Shown here: one piece after another, positions 52,439 to 62,000 of the stretch
How the letters are laid out: each line of letters opens with the position of its first letter
How positions within the stretch are numbered: the first letter of the stretch is position 1
Assembly: GCF_011043555.1 (NCBI RefSeq)
Contig: NZ_JAAKGS010000007.1
Span: forward strand, 1-64,000
DNA from: Sphingobacterium sp. SGR-19
GTDB taxonomy: Bacteria > Bacteroidota > Bacteroidia > Sphingobacteriales > Sphingobacteriaceae
DNA length: 64,000 nucleotides
Reading direction: 5' to 3'
Made by a program: the position numbers and the translations under genes
The notes under the pieces: model-generated
Told to the model about the DNA's origin: nothing
Databases searched by the model: none
The model's input: only the letters and a program-made list of their open reading frames with translations

Positions 52439-53074
52439 TTACATCGGTACGTATACCACATATTTCGTGTCAAAGAAATCCTCTTTAAAATAGGAGGAGA
52501 GTGGATGCAGTTCTGCTTTAAGTTGCGATTCTTTGATCTCGCCCTGAAGATCACCACCTTTCAAATAAATAATTCCATTTGGCAGACCATTTCGATCTTG
52601 CTTTGCAAATTTGTTTCGAACCCATGGTGCAAATTCACCTAAACGGGTTACGGCACGCGACACCACAAAATCATATTTATAATCCAACTGCTCTGCGCGG
52701 ATATGGTCAGCCTCTACGTTTTCTAGACCGAGAGCCTGTGCCACTTCACGTACAACTTTAATTTTTTTTCCGATAGAATCGACGAGATGAAATTGTACTG
52801 CTGGAAAAAGGATAGCTAACGGTATGCCGGGAAAACCACCTCCAGTTCCAACATCTAATATCTTAGTACCCGGTGTGAACTCCGGTATAAATTTGGCGAT
52901 ACCGAGCGAATGCAGTACATGCTTCAAATAAAGACTATCGATATCTTTTCTCGAAATGACATTAATCTGGTCATTCCAGAATGGATATAGCTCGGCCAAT
53001 TGGGCAAATTGTTGTTTTTGCTCTTCCGTTAAACCGGGGAAATATTTATAGATAATATCGACAGTTGGATTCAT
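52439..53074 (-). CDS. rsmG: 16S rRNA (guanine-N7) methyltransferase RsmG
   Basis: 211 residues from MNPTVDIIYKYFPG at 53074; in-frame ATGs at 53083 and 53089 would overlap the upstream glycosyltransferase gene by a few bases and cannot be excluded. The SAM-binding motif is KILDVGTGGGFPGIPLAILF (about 66-85), with HLVDSIGKKIKVV and FVVSRAVTRLGEF, the latter being the RsmG-type catalytic loop. It methylates G527 of 16S rRNA (E. coli numbering). Follows the glycosyltransferase gene with little or no spacing, so the two are probably co-transcribed. Confidence 0.94.
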   Translation of the reverse strand: MNPTVDIIYKYFPGLTEEQKQQFAQLAELYPFWNDQINVISRKDIDSLYLKHVLHSLGIAKFIPEFTPGTKILDVGTGGGFPGIPLAILFPAVQFHLVDSIGKKIKVVREVAQALGLENVEADHIRAEQLDYKYDFVVSRAVTRLGEFAPWVRNKFAKQDRNGLPNGIIYLKGGDLQGEIKESQLKAELHPLSSYFKEDFFDTKYVVYVPM

Positions 53075-53082
53075 GTTATTCA

Positions 53083-54225
53083 TTACCATGATGTTTGTTT
53101 TTTGTTGCGGTTAAACAGGCCATTGATACAAATATAAAAATAATACAAAACGTCAAGCAGCGGAAGCCAGATAAGCAAGTCCCGAACGACTAGTTTCGTG
53201 TATATACGGTTAAAAAACAAAAGTTGGCTAAACAAACGCACACCATAAATACCCAGCGGGATGTACCACAGGTTAGGATATAACACGAAGCACACGGTCA
53301 GCATCAAATAAAACAATACGGCCGACAACAACTGTGTCGCGAGCATGCGTTTGTGTTTGTTTTTATATAGTGTAGACGCGCCAGAATGACGTGCTTTCTG
53401 TTTATAATAACTTTTCCACGTTTTTTTTGGAACAGATAGCACATGCGCATCCGCGTGTATAGCGATATTGACGTTTGTGTTCGTTGCATTGTGGTTTACA
53501 AACAGGTCGTCATCACCCGATTTGATATGCATGTGCTTATTAAAGCCTTTGCCTTTGTAAAAAAGAGATTTTGTGTACGCCAAGTTACGACCTACGCCCA
53601 TATAGGCATTTCCCTTTAACGCATACGACAAATAGCTCATTGCCGTATGGGTTGTCTCAAATCGAATTAATTTATTCAAAACCCCGCTCCGTTTGAAATA
53701 AGGAGAGTAGCCCAAGACAATTTCTTCTTCAGATGAGAAAGCTCCCGCCATTTCCGCGAGCCAAAAAGGACTTGCCGGTTGACAGTCGGCATCCGTGAAA
53801 ACAAGGTGCTCATGTTTCGCCGCCTTAATGCCCATGGTGAGCGCAAATTTTTTGGTGTGTTTTAAACGGATATGTTCCTTAATTTCTACAATCTTTAATC
53901 GTTCAGGATGTTTGGACGAGAATTCTTTGAGTATCCATTTCGTTTCGTCATCCGAACAATCATCGACTAATACGACTTCGAATAAGGGATAATCCTGCTC
54001 CAATATCTGCGGAAGAAACGATTTTAAGTTGTCCTCCTCATTGTGTGCACATATAATAACACTTAACGGCGGTTGAAGAGAAACCTCCTGGAAAGATGGT
54101 GTCGAATAAAAGGCCAATTTTCCATATACAAAATAGATATAATAGAGTTGGACCAGCAGCAAAAGACCCAGTACTCCTATAGGTGCATACGGAAGATAAG
54201 ATAAAAATTGTTCCAATATCGTCAT
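53083..54225 (-). CDS. Family 2 glycosyltransferase, membrane-anchored
   Basis: 380 residues from the ATG at 54225; the frame is open to 54303 but the TATCTTTG promoter at 54235-54242 excludes the longer form. An N-terminal membrane helix (about 13-35, YAPIGVLGLLLLVQLYYIY) leads to a GT-A domain with SVIICAHNEEDNL, VVLVDDCSDDET and the metal-binding FTDADCQPAS; SGDDDLFVN and KKTWKSYYKQKARHSG take the place of the ED and QxxRW-type motifs. Two or three helices near the C-terminus anchor it. It should transfer a sugar from a nucleotide donor on the cytoplasmic face; donor and acceptor are unknown. Confidence 0.88.
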   Translation of the reverse strand: MTILEQFLSYLPYAPIGVLGLLLLVQLYYIYFVYGKLAFYSTPSFQEVSLQPPLSVIICAHNEEDNLKSFLPQILEQDYPLFEVVLVDDCSDDETKWILKEFSSKHPERLKIVEIKEHIRLKHTKKFALTMGIKAAKHEHLVFTDADCQPASPFWLAEMAGAFSSEEEIVLGYSPYFKRSGVLNKLIRFETTHTAMSYLSYALKGNAYMGVGRNLAYTKSLFYKGKGFNKHMHIKSGDDDLFVNHNATNTNVNIAIHADAHVLSVPKKTWKSYYKQKARHSGASTLYKNKHKRMLATQLLSAVLFYLMLTVCFVLYPNLWYIPLGIYGVRLFSQLLFFNRIYTKLVVRDLLIWLPLLDVLYYFYICINGLFNRNKKQTSW

Positions 54226-54234
54226 ATAAAACAG

Positions 54235-54242
54235 CAAAGATA
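54235..54242 (-). promoter_or_regulatory. Glycosyltransferase promoter, -7 element, near-leaderless
   Basis: TATCTTTG followed by GC on the minus strand ends nine bases before the ATG at 54225. The leader can be only a few bases. It fixes the start codon. Confidence 0.65.
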
Positions 54243-54326
54243 CAGTGTTCCGCCAAGATAACCGGGAGAAAAAGTTAAGTTTTATTAAGATTTTAGCACG
54301 CACTCGTTTCCTCGCAATTTTTATTT

Positions 54327-54334
54327 TACTTTTG
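54327..54334 (+). promoter_or_regulatory. tgt operon promoter, -7 element
   Basis: TACTTTTG followed by CA, 40 bases before the tgt ATG; predicted start near 54340. Confidence 0.6.
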
Positions 54335-54374
54335 CATTGATTTTACTCAAAAGGGCACGGGAGATATTATAAAT

Positions 54375-55505
54375 ATGAAATTTACGCTTCAGGCAGAGGA
54401 TATAGCATCGAAGGCACGTGCCGGTGTATTGGAGACCGCACACGGAAATATTCAGACACCTATTTTCATGCCTGTTGGAACGGCAGGAACAGTCAAGGCC
54501 GTTCATCAGCATGAACTGGTACAAGATATCCAAGCACAGATTATCTTGGGCAATACTTACCACTTATATCTTCGTCCTGGTTTGGATGTTTTGCACAAAG
54601 CAGGCGGTCTACATAAGTTTAACCATTGGGATGGACCTATATTGACGGATTCTGGCGGGTACCAAGTGTATTCACTAACTGAGGTCCGTAAGATCCGAGA
54701 AGAAGGGGTGACCTTCCGTTCGCATATTGATGGCTCGAAGCACCTCTTTACGCCGGAAAATGTGATGGATACGCAACGTGTCATCGGAGCAGACATCATC
54801 ATGGCATTTGATGAATGTACGCCTTATCCCTGCGAATATAGTTATGCGCGGAAATCGTTGGACATGACCCATCGCTGGTTAAAACGTTGTGTCGATCGGT
54901 TTGACAGTACCGAACCATTATATGGATACGAACAGACGCTATTCCCCATCGTTCAGGGGTCAGTATATAAAGAGTTGCGAGAAAGGTCAGCAGAAGTGAT
55001 AGCGTCTTTCAATCGGGATGGTAATGCTATCGGCGGGCTTTCTGTCGGAGAACCGGCAGAAGAGATGTATGCCATGACGGAAGTCGTGACCAACATCTTG
55101 CCGCAGGACAAACCCCGTTATCTCATGGGAGTGGGTACACCGATTAATATCCTCGAGAATATTGCGCTAGGTATCGATATGTTCGATTGCGTCATGCCCA
55201 CAAGGAACGCGCGTAATGGTATGCTGTTCACGCAGAACGGTATTGTCAATATCAAAAATGAAAAATGGAAAGACGACTTTTCGCCCATTGAAGCAGAAAG
55301 CGATTTGTTGGTCGATCAGATACATACAAAAGCTTATCTTCGTCATTTAATTCGATCGCAAGAGATTTTAGGTGCGCAGATCGCATCGCTGCATAACCTC
55401 CATTTTTACTTATGGCTGGTAAAACAAGCGAGGGAGAAAATTATTGAAGGTACATTTTATGACTGGAAAGAGAAGATGGTAAAAGTTTTAGGACAAAGGT
55501 TGTAG
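54375..55505 (+). CDS. tgt: tRNA-guanine transglycosylase without the zinc cysteines
   Basis: 376 residues. Exchanges guanine 34 for preQ1 in queuosine tRNAs. The general acid Asp92 (LTDSGGYQ), the nucleophile Asp271 (GIDMFDCVMPTRNARNG) and AIGGLSVGEP are intact. Known bacterial enzymes bind zinc through C-x-C-x2-C plus a histidine. Here the first three ligands are Ser309, Leu311 and Asp314 (IEAESDLLVDQIHTKAYLRHL region, positions 305-325), while the histidine (His340, ASLHNLHFY) remains. The C-terminal fold must be held without zinc. Length is normal and the catalytic site is complete, so it is probably active. First gene of an operon with lptF/G-like and EamA genes. Confidence 0.95.
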   Translation: MKFTLQAEDIASKARAGVLETAHGNIQTPIFMPVGTAGTVKAVHQHELVQDIQAQIILGNTYHLYLRPGLDVLHKAGGLHKFNHWDGPILTDSGGYQVYSLTEVRKIREEGVTFRSHIDGSKHLFTPENVMDTQRVIGADIIMAFDECTPYPCEYSYARKSLDMTHRWLKRCVDRFDSTEPLYGYEQTLFPIVQGSVYKELRERSAEVIASFNRDGNAIGGLSVGEPAEEMYAMTEVVTNILPQDKPRYLMGVGTPINILENIALGIDMFDCVMPTRNARNGMLFTQNGIVNIKNEKWKDDFSPIEAESDLLVDQIHTKAYLRHLIRSQEILGAQIASLHNLHFYLWLVKQAREKIIEGTFYDWKEKMVKVLGQRL

Positions 55506-55508
55506 AAC

Positions 55509-56591
55509 ATGAACATCATTGATCGCTATATCATTAAAAAATACTTGAGCACGTTCGTGTTCACGGTCGGTATTTTTATTGTCGTGATCGTTGTTTTTGA
55601 TGTTTCGGAGAAACTGGATGACTTTCTAAAGTATAAGGCGCCGATGTCCAAGGTATTTCTGGAATACTATGCACTGGGCAGCATCCCTTTTTTCCTGAAT
55701 ATGCTGACACCGCTCATCAATTTCATCGCGGTGATTTTCTTTACCTCCAAGATGGCAGATCAAACCGAAGTCGTGCCTATTTTGAGTGGGGGAATGAGCT
55801 TTAACCGTTTCTTGCGGCCTTATATGATCGCGGCGAGCATTATCTTTTTGTTTACGTTGGTATCGAATATCTGGATTATCCCTTATACCAATAAGATTAA
55901 GGTGAATTTCGAAAATGTCTATGTAAAACCGCACAAGATTAGCACATCCACGATGTCCACGCATATGCAGATTGACTCGAACACATATGTATACATCGAC
56001 AATTTTGATACGAAGCGAAATATAGGTTATAATTTCTCCATGGAGAAATTTGACGATGACCAGCTCACGGAGAAGCTGATGGCACAAAGTATCACGTGGG
56101 ATTCGGTAGCTACAAAATGGAAAATCAAAGACTATACCGTGCGAACTATTGATGGCTTGCGTGAAACAATGGAGAAAGGTACAGACCGCGATACCACATT
56201 AGATATGTTGCCTAGGGACTTCGAAACCTATGACAACGTATTCACCGCCATGGATACCGAGGAGCTGAACCAACGTATTGCTAAGGAAGAAACACGTGGA
56301 ACGGGCATGATGACCGATTTGTTGCTGGAAAAATATAAGCGCTATATCGGACCTTTTTCGGCTTATATATTAACGTTAATGGGTGTATCACTGTCATCCA
56401 AAAAAGTCCGTGGAGGTATAGGTTTGAGCTTGGGGGTCGGTATAGCGCTGAGTTTTACGTTTCTCGTCTTGGTACAATTCTCGACGATGTTCTCCTTAAA
56501 GGGAGGATTACCGCCTTTAATCGCGATCCTTATTCCAAATGTGCTATTTTTAGTATTGGCACTCTGGTTGAAATATAAAGCACCGAAATAG
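55509..56591 (+). CDS. LptF/LptG-family permease (YjgP/YjgQ)
   Basis: 360 residues. Inner-membrane subunit of the ABC machine that extracts lipopolysaccharide for transport to the outer membrane. Three N-terminal helices (STFVFTVGIFIVVIVVFD, YYALGSIPFFLNMLTPLINF), a periplasmic beta-jellyroll domain (about 125-250) and three C-terminal helices (AYILTLMGVSLSSKKVRGGIGLSLGVG, PPLIAILIPNVLFLVLALW) match the YjgP/YjgQ family. LptF and LptG cannot be told apart reliably here. Starts three bases after tgt and its stop overlaps the next start by one base. Confidence 0.92.
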   Translation: MNIIDRYIIKKYLSTFVFTVGIFIVVIVVFDVSEKLDDFLKYKAPMSKVFLEYYALGSIPFFLNMLTPLINFIAVIFFTSKMADQTEVVPILSGGMSFNRFLRPYMIAASIIFLFTLVSNIWIIPYTNKIKVNFENVYVKPHKISTSTMSTHMQIDSNTYVYIDNFDTKRNIGYNFSMEKFDDDQLTEKLMAQSITWDSVATKWKIKDYTVRTIDGLRETMEKGTDRDTTLDMLPRDFETYDNVFTAMDTEELNQRIAKEETRGTGMMTDLLLEKYKRYIGPFSAYILTLMGVSLSSKKVRGGIGLSLGVGIALSFTFLVLVQFSTMFSLKGGLPPLIAILIPNVLFLVLALWLKYKAPK

Positions 56592-57490
56592 TGAAAAACA
56601 AAAATGTCCTAATCCTGCATTTCACGGTGTTGATTTGGGGATTTACAGGAGTATTAGGAGGCTTACTATCGATATCGGCAGTCCACTTAGTGTGGTATCG
56701 GGTTTTGATCGCTGCACTTTCCCTTTTTATTTATTTTATCTTCAAAGGTAAATCCATACATGTCACGAAGGAAAAACTGGTACAATTTTTTATGGTTGGT
56801 GGTATTGTGGGCGTGCATTGGGTATTGTTTTTCCATTCTATCAAGATCTCCACCGTTTCTGTTACATTGGTAACGTTATCATCACTGACACTATTCACGT
56901 CTATCTTAGAGCCCATTATCAATAAAAGAAAAATATCCAAAGCAGATGTAGCCATAGGCCTGATTATGATACTGGGTATTTATCTTATTTTTAAGTTTGA
57001 GTTTCAGTATGTATGGGGAATAGTGTTTGGGCTCGGGGCGGCTCTATGTGCCAGTATTTTTTCTATTCTCAATGCCCGGCTGGTGAAGGTGACCAGTCCA
57101 ACCGTGATTACGTTTTATGAAATGTTGGGCGCGTTTTTCTGGGTGTCCGTTATCATGTTGTTTATGGGGGAGTTCACGGAGAAAATGTGGTTACAGGATG
57201 CCGATTGGGCTTATATTTTGTTGCTTGGGGTTATCTGTACGGCGGTAGCCTATGTACTCGGCGTTGCGGTGATGAAGGAACTAAGCGCTTTTACTGTTGC
57301 GCTAACAACCAATATGGAACCCATATACGGCATCGTTCTGGCGATGCTTATTTTTGGACAGCAGGAAGCCATGAGTTTAGGTTTTTACACAGGAGCGGTC
57401 ATTATTTTGGGGGCCGTATTCTTATATCCTTATGTGAAGGTCAAAATAGAGAACAGAGAAAAAAGATTGATTAACCGTAAGTTGCATTAA
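56591..57490 (+). CDS. EamA-family (DMT superfamily) transporter
   Basis: 299 residues, starting with GTG that shares one base with the LptF/G stop (TAGTG). About ten membrane helices form two EamA repeats (about 7-140 and 150-285): LHFTVLIWGFTGVLGG and GGIVGVHWVLFFHSIKISTV in the first, LGAALCASIFSILNARL and NMEPIYGIVLAMLIFGQQEA in the second. Family members export amino acids, nucleotides or other small metabolites; the substrate is unknown. Last gene of the tgt operon, ended by a strong hairpin. Confidence 0.92.
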   Translation: MKNKNVLILHFTVLIWGFTGVLGGLLSISAVHLVWYRVLIAALSLFIYFIFKGKSIHVTKEKLVQFFMVGGIVGVHWVLFFHSIKISTVSVTLVTLSSLTLFTSILEPIINKRKISKADVAIGLIMILGIYLIFKFEFQYVWGIVFGLGAALCASIFSILNARLVKVTSPTVITFYEMLGAFFWVSVIMLFMGEFTEKMWLQDADWAYILLLGVICTAVAYVLGVAVMKELSAFTVALTTNMEPIYGIVLAMLIFGQQEAMSLGFYTGAVIILGAVFLYPYVKVKIENREKRLINRKLH

Positions 57491-57517
57491 AAAAGCCGGG
57501 TGTCGCCCGGCTTTTCT
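57491..57517. terminator. Bidirectional terminator between eamA and gltD
   Basis: AAAAGCCGGG (57491-57500) pairs perfectly with CCCGGCTTTT (57506-57515) around TGTCG. It serves both convergent operons. Confidence 0.9.
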
Positions 57518-57536
57518 CTTTTGTCTATTTTAAAAC

Positions 57537-59003
57537 CTAAGCGTATGAAACTGTTTGATCTTTACATTCCAATTCGGAATATCCCATCAGGAATTCATCG
57601 ACTTTTCTAGCGCACTCACGGCCTTCAGAAATAGCCCACACCACAAGTGACTGACCGCGACGCATATCGCCCGCTACAAACACCTTGTCAGCAGAAGCTT
57701 TATACTCGCCTTCTCGTGCCTCGACGTTGCCTCGTCCGTCAAGTTTTACACCAAGTTGCTGTAATAAGCCTTCGTGTTGCGGATGGAGGAATCCCATTGC
57801 CAATGTAACCAATTCACAAGAGATTTCGCGCTCCGAACCTTCAACTTCCTTGAATTTGGTAGGTCTACCGAAAGCATCTGTTTCCCATTCTAAATCGACA
57901 ACCAGCGCTGCGCGGACATGACCTTTGTCATCTCCCAAAAACGCTTTTGTACTTACGCTCCAATAGCGTTGACAGCCTTCCTCGTGCGATGTCGTTGTTT
58001 TCAACAACATCGGGTAAGTAGGCCAAGGCATCGCAGACGTACGCTCTTGCGGTGGTTGTGGCATCAATTCAAATTGTGTAACGCTTTTTGCACCGTGACG
58101 ATTAGATGTTCCCACACAGTCGGAACCGGTATCACCGCCACCGATAACCAATACATTTTTATCGGTTGCTAAAATTTCTTCAACCTCAATAGGGGAGTTG
58201 CCCACCCGTTTGTTTTGTTGTTTTAAAAATTCCATGGCGTAATGGACGCCTTTCAGCTCACGTCCCGGGATCGGCAGATTACGTGGGATTGTTGAACCAC
58301 CTGCCAATATAATCGCATCATAATCCTGCAATTCGCTAGCAGGGACATTGATACCAACTTCCGCATTTGTCTTGAATACGATACCCGACTGTTCCATAAC
58401 TTCCACTCGACGGTCGATGACCGACTTATCCAATTTGAAATCGGGGATACCGTAACGAAGGAGACCACCTACTTTATCATCACGCTCGTATACGACGACA
58501 TCATGACCCGCTTTGTTCAACTGCGCAGCGGCGGCAAGACCGGCAGGACCAGAGCCCACTACAGCCACGCGCTTGCCGGTCTTGATATAGCTTTTATTCG
58601 GTTGTACGTAATTTTTCTTGAAAGCAATTTCAATGATGTGCTTCTCGATCTCTTCAATAGCGACCGGTGGTTTGTTGATGCCTAGCACGCAGGCCGCTTC
58701 GCAAGGTGCCGGACAAATTCTTCCCGTAAATTCGGGAAAGTTATTGGTCGATACCAAAATATTATATGCTTCCTCCCAACGGGCGTCATATACGGCGTCG
58801 TTGAATTCTGGAATCACATTTCCTAGCGGACATCCCGAATGGCAAAAAGGAATGCCGCAATTCATACACCGTGCCGCCTGTTGATTCAGTTGGTCGTCGG
58901 TGTAGCTATGTACAAATTCTTGATAATTTTGTTTTCTGCTCTCTACAGATTCTTTCTGAGGAAGCGTTCTTTCAAATTCTAAAAATCCTGTTGGTTTTCC
59001 CAT
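57537..59003 (-). CDS. gltD: Glutamate synthase small subunit
   Basis: 488 residues. Takes electrons from NADPH to the large subunit. N-terminal iron-sulfur cysteines are in CMNCGIPFCHSGCPLGN and CPAPCEAACVLG (about residues 47-115). FAD- and NADPH-binding Rossmann folds follow (AVVGSGPAGLAAAAQLNKAG, VIGGGDTGSDCVGTS), and FVAGDMRRGQSLVVWAISEGR is near the end. The typical fused relatives are similar. The gene follows gltB by 20 bases and is clearly co-transcribed with it. Confidence 0.96.
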   Translation of the reverse strand: MGKPTGFLEFERTLPQKESVESRKQNYQEFVHSYTDDQLNQQAARCMNCGIPFCHSGCPLGNVIPEFNDAVYDARWEEAYNILVSTNNFPEFTGRICPAPCEAACVLGINKPPVAIEEIEKHIIEIAFKKNYVQPNKSYIKTGKRVAVVGSGPAGLAAAAQLNKAGHDVVVYERDDKVGGLLRYGIPDFKLDKSVIDRRVEVMEQSGIVFKTNAEVGINVPASELQDYDAIILAGGSTIPRNLPIPGRELKGVHYAMEFLKQQNKRVGNSPIEVEEILATDKNVLVIGGGDTGSDCVGTSNRHGAKSVTQFELMPQPPQERTSAMPWPTYPMLLKTTTSHEEGCQRYWSVSTKAFLGDDKGHVRAALVVDLEWETDAFGRPTKFKEVEGSEREISCELVTLAMGFLHPQHEGLLQQLGVKLDGRGNVEAREGEYKASADKVFVAGDMRRGQSLVVWAISEGRECARKVDEFLMGYSELECKDQTVSYA

Positions 59004-59023
59004 GACTACTATTCCTCCGCTAA

Positions 59024-62000
59024 TTAAGCTTCCACTAATTTTTTACGTAACACATTTTTGTATTCACGCGGGAATACTTTGATAAATTTACTTTTTTCGC
59101 CTGCCCAGTTTTGCAAGATGAAATTGGCCCGCTCGCTGTTGGTGAGATGTATATGGCGCTTTAACAAAGCGATGATCTCGTTTTCGTCTTCTGTATCTAG
59201 CGGATCAAGGTCTACCATCTCTTGGTTACAGTTGTCGCGGAAGTTGCCTGCTATGTCGTAAATCCAAGCGATACCGCCACTCATACCAGCGGCAAAGTTA
59301 CGTCCTGTTTCGCCCAGAATTAAAGCCCGTCCCCCTGTCATATACTCACAACCGTGGTCACCTATACCTTCGACAACCGCTGTAGCTCCGGAGTTTCTTA
59401 CCGCAAAACGTTCTCCTGCCATACCATTGATAAAGAGATGGCCTGATGTCGCGCCATACAAGGCAACGTTACCAATGATAATGTTCTCATGTGCTACCAG
59501 TGGGCTGTCATCTGTCGGGTAGATAGCAAGCTGTGCTCCCGAAAGTCCTTTACCTACATAATCGTTGGCTTCACCTTCCAATTCAAAAGAAAGCCCTTTC
59601 ACGCCGAATGCACCAAACGATTGACCGGCTGAACCTTCAAACTTGAAGTTTACGGTGTTATCCGGTAATCCATCTGCCCCGTGTACTTTTGATACTTCGT
59701 TGGACAATAGCGTGCCGATCGTACGATCGGTGTTTTTCACTTTGAATGTGCCGAATACAGGCGTCTTTGTGTCAATAGCAGGTTTAGCTTGGTTCAGTAA
59801 TCCCCAGTCTAAAATCATACTCATGCCGTGATCCTGCTCCTGTGTATTGTATAAGCTTTCAGAAGGCTCATTCCGAGCAACATGCAATATTTGTGAGAAA
59901 TCTATCTTCGCTGCTTTCCAGTGGTCGATATTTTCTCGTTTCTTCAAGAACTGCGCACGGCCTACCATTTCGTTTATGGTCCGGAAACCAAGCTGTGCCA
60001 TTGTCTCCCGGATTTCTTCCGCAAGGAAGCGGAATAAGTTGACGATGTCTTCAGGTTTTCCGGAGAACAACTTCCGTAATTCGGGGTCTTGCGTAGCCAC
60101 GCCGACAGGACAAGTGTTCAGATGGCATTTGCGCATCATAATACAACCACCTGCAATCAAGGCTGCTGTAGCGACACCCCACTCTTCTGCGCCCAATAAC
60201 GTAGCGATAACGATGTCTCGTCCGGTTTTCATTTGTCCGTCAGCCTGTAAGACCACACGGCTACGCAATTTGTTCTGTACAAGCGTTTGATGTGCTTCCG
60301 CCAGTCCTAATTCCCACGGTAAGCCAGCGTGTTTAACAGAACTCAATGGCGATGCACCCGTGCCACCGTCAAATCCGGCAATCAGAATCACGTCAGCATG
60401 TGCTTTTGCCACTCCCGCAGCTATCGTGCCTACACCAGCCTTCGAAACCAATTTAACGTTGATTCTAGCGTGGCGATTCGCATTTTTCAAATCGAAGATT
60501 AATTGAGCAAGATCCTCGATAGAATAAATATCGTGATGCGGTGGAGGAGAAATCAATCCCACACCTGGGGTTGCATGGCGTAAGCGTGCGATGAATTCAT
60601 CCACTTTATGTCCCGGCAACTGGCCACCTTCACCCGGTTTTGCACCTTGTGCCATCTTGATCTGGATCTCGTCTGCTTCTGTCAAGTAATGCGATGTCAC
60701 ACCAAAACGTGCTGATGCTACCTGTTTAATAGCAGAGCGCATCGAATCACCGTTAGGCAATTGTTTAAAGCGGACTGCATCTTCACCACCCTCACCTGTG
60801 TTGCTTTTCGCACCGATACGGTTCATCGCGATAGCAAGGGTGCTGTGTGCTTCTGTGGAAATCGAACCCATAGACATCGCTCCTGTAGCAAAACGTTTCA
60901 TGATGCTTTCTGCAGGTTCCACCTCTTCCAGCGGAACAGGTGTTCTATGCTTCGCAAAATCCAACAGCCCACGCAATGTATACATGCGTTCCTTTTGGTT
61001 GTTGATCAGCGCTGCGTATTGCTTGTAGGATTCAAAATCACCTGTGCGACATGCTTTTTGTAAAAGATGCACCGTTTCGGGATTCCACAAGTGGCGTTCT
61101 CCACGACGCTTCCATTGATAAATACCACCTTCTGGCAATAGTTTCTGTTCTACACGTGTTTGCCCGAAAGCTCTCCAGTGTTTAGATAGGGCTTCTGTTG
61201 CAATATCGTCTAAACTCAATCCGCCGATCCGGGAAACCGAACCACAGAAATACTTATCTACGACAGATTTTTCAATACCTAACACTTCAAATATCTGCGC
61301 TCCATGATAAGATTGTAGCGTGGAGATACCCATTTTCGAGAATATTTTCAACAGGCCTGCACAGATGGCTTTTACATAATTTTTTCGCAGTTCTTCCCAA
61401 GTCAGTTCTGTTTCGATCTGTCCCAGTTCTTTCATGGTACGGATTGACGCCAATGCCATATAAGGGTTGATTGCTGTTGCTCCGAAAGCTAACAAACAAG
61501 CGAAATGGTGTACTTCCCAAACATCACCGGCTTCTACGACCAAACCTACTGCACCTCTATTTCCTGTCTTAATAAGGTGGTGGTGCACAGCAGATATTGC
61601 CAGGATAGATGGAATAGCGCAATGTTGCGAATCGATGGCGCGATCGGAAAGAATGATAACTTCAAAACCATCCCGGACAGCATCATCCGCATAGCGACAT
61701 AGTCTTTCCAGCCCAGCTTCCAACGAACCTGGTTTACCGTCTGCTTTAAAATAAAGTTGTAAAGTTTTCGCTTGGAATATTCCAGTGTCGATAGAACGTA
61801 ATTTTTCTAATTCGCTCGACGTCAGTATCGGGTGTTCTAATGTTACGCAATGGCAGAATTTTTTATCTTCTACCAGAATATTGCCTGCATTACCGATAAA
61901 TGTCGCCAAACTCATCACCATACGTTCCCGAATCGGATCGATTGGCGGATTGGTAACCTGAGCAAAGAACTGCTTGAAATAACTGGACAGGTGTTGTGGT

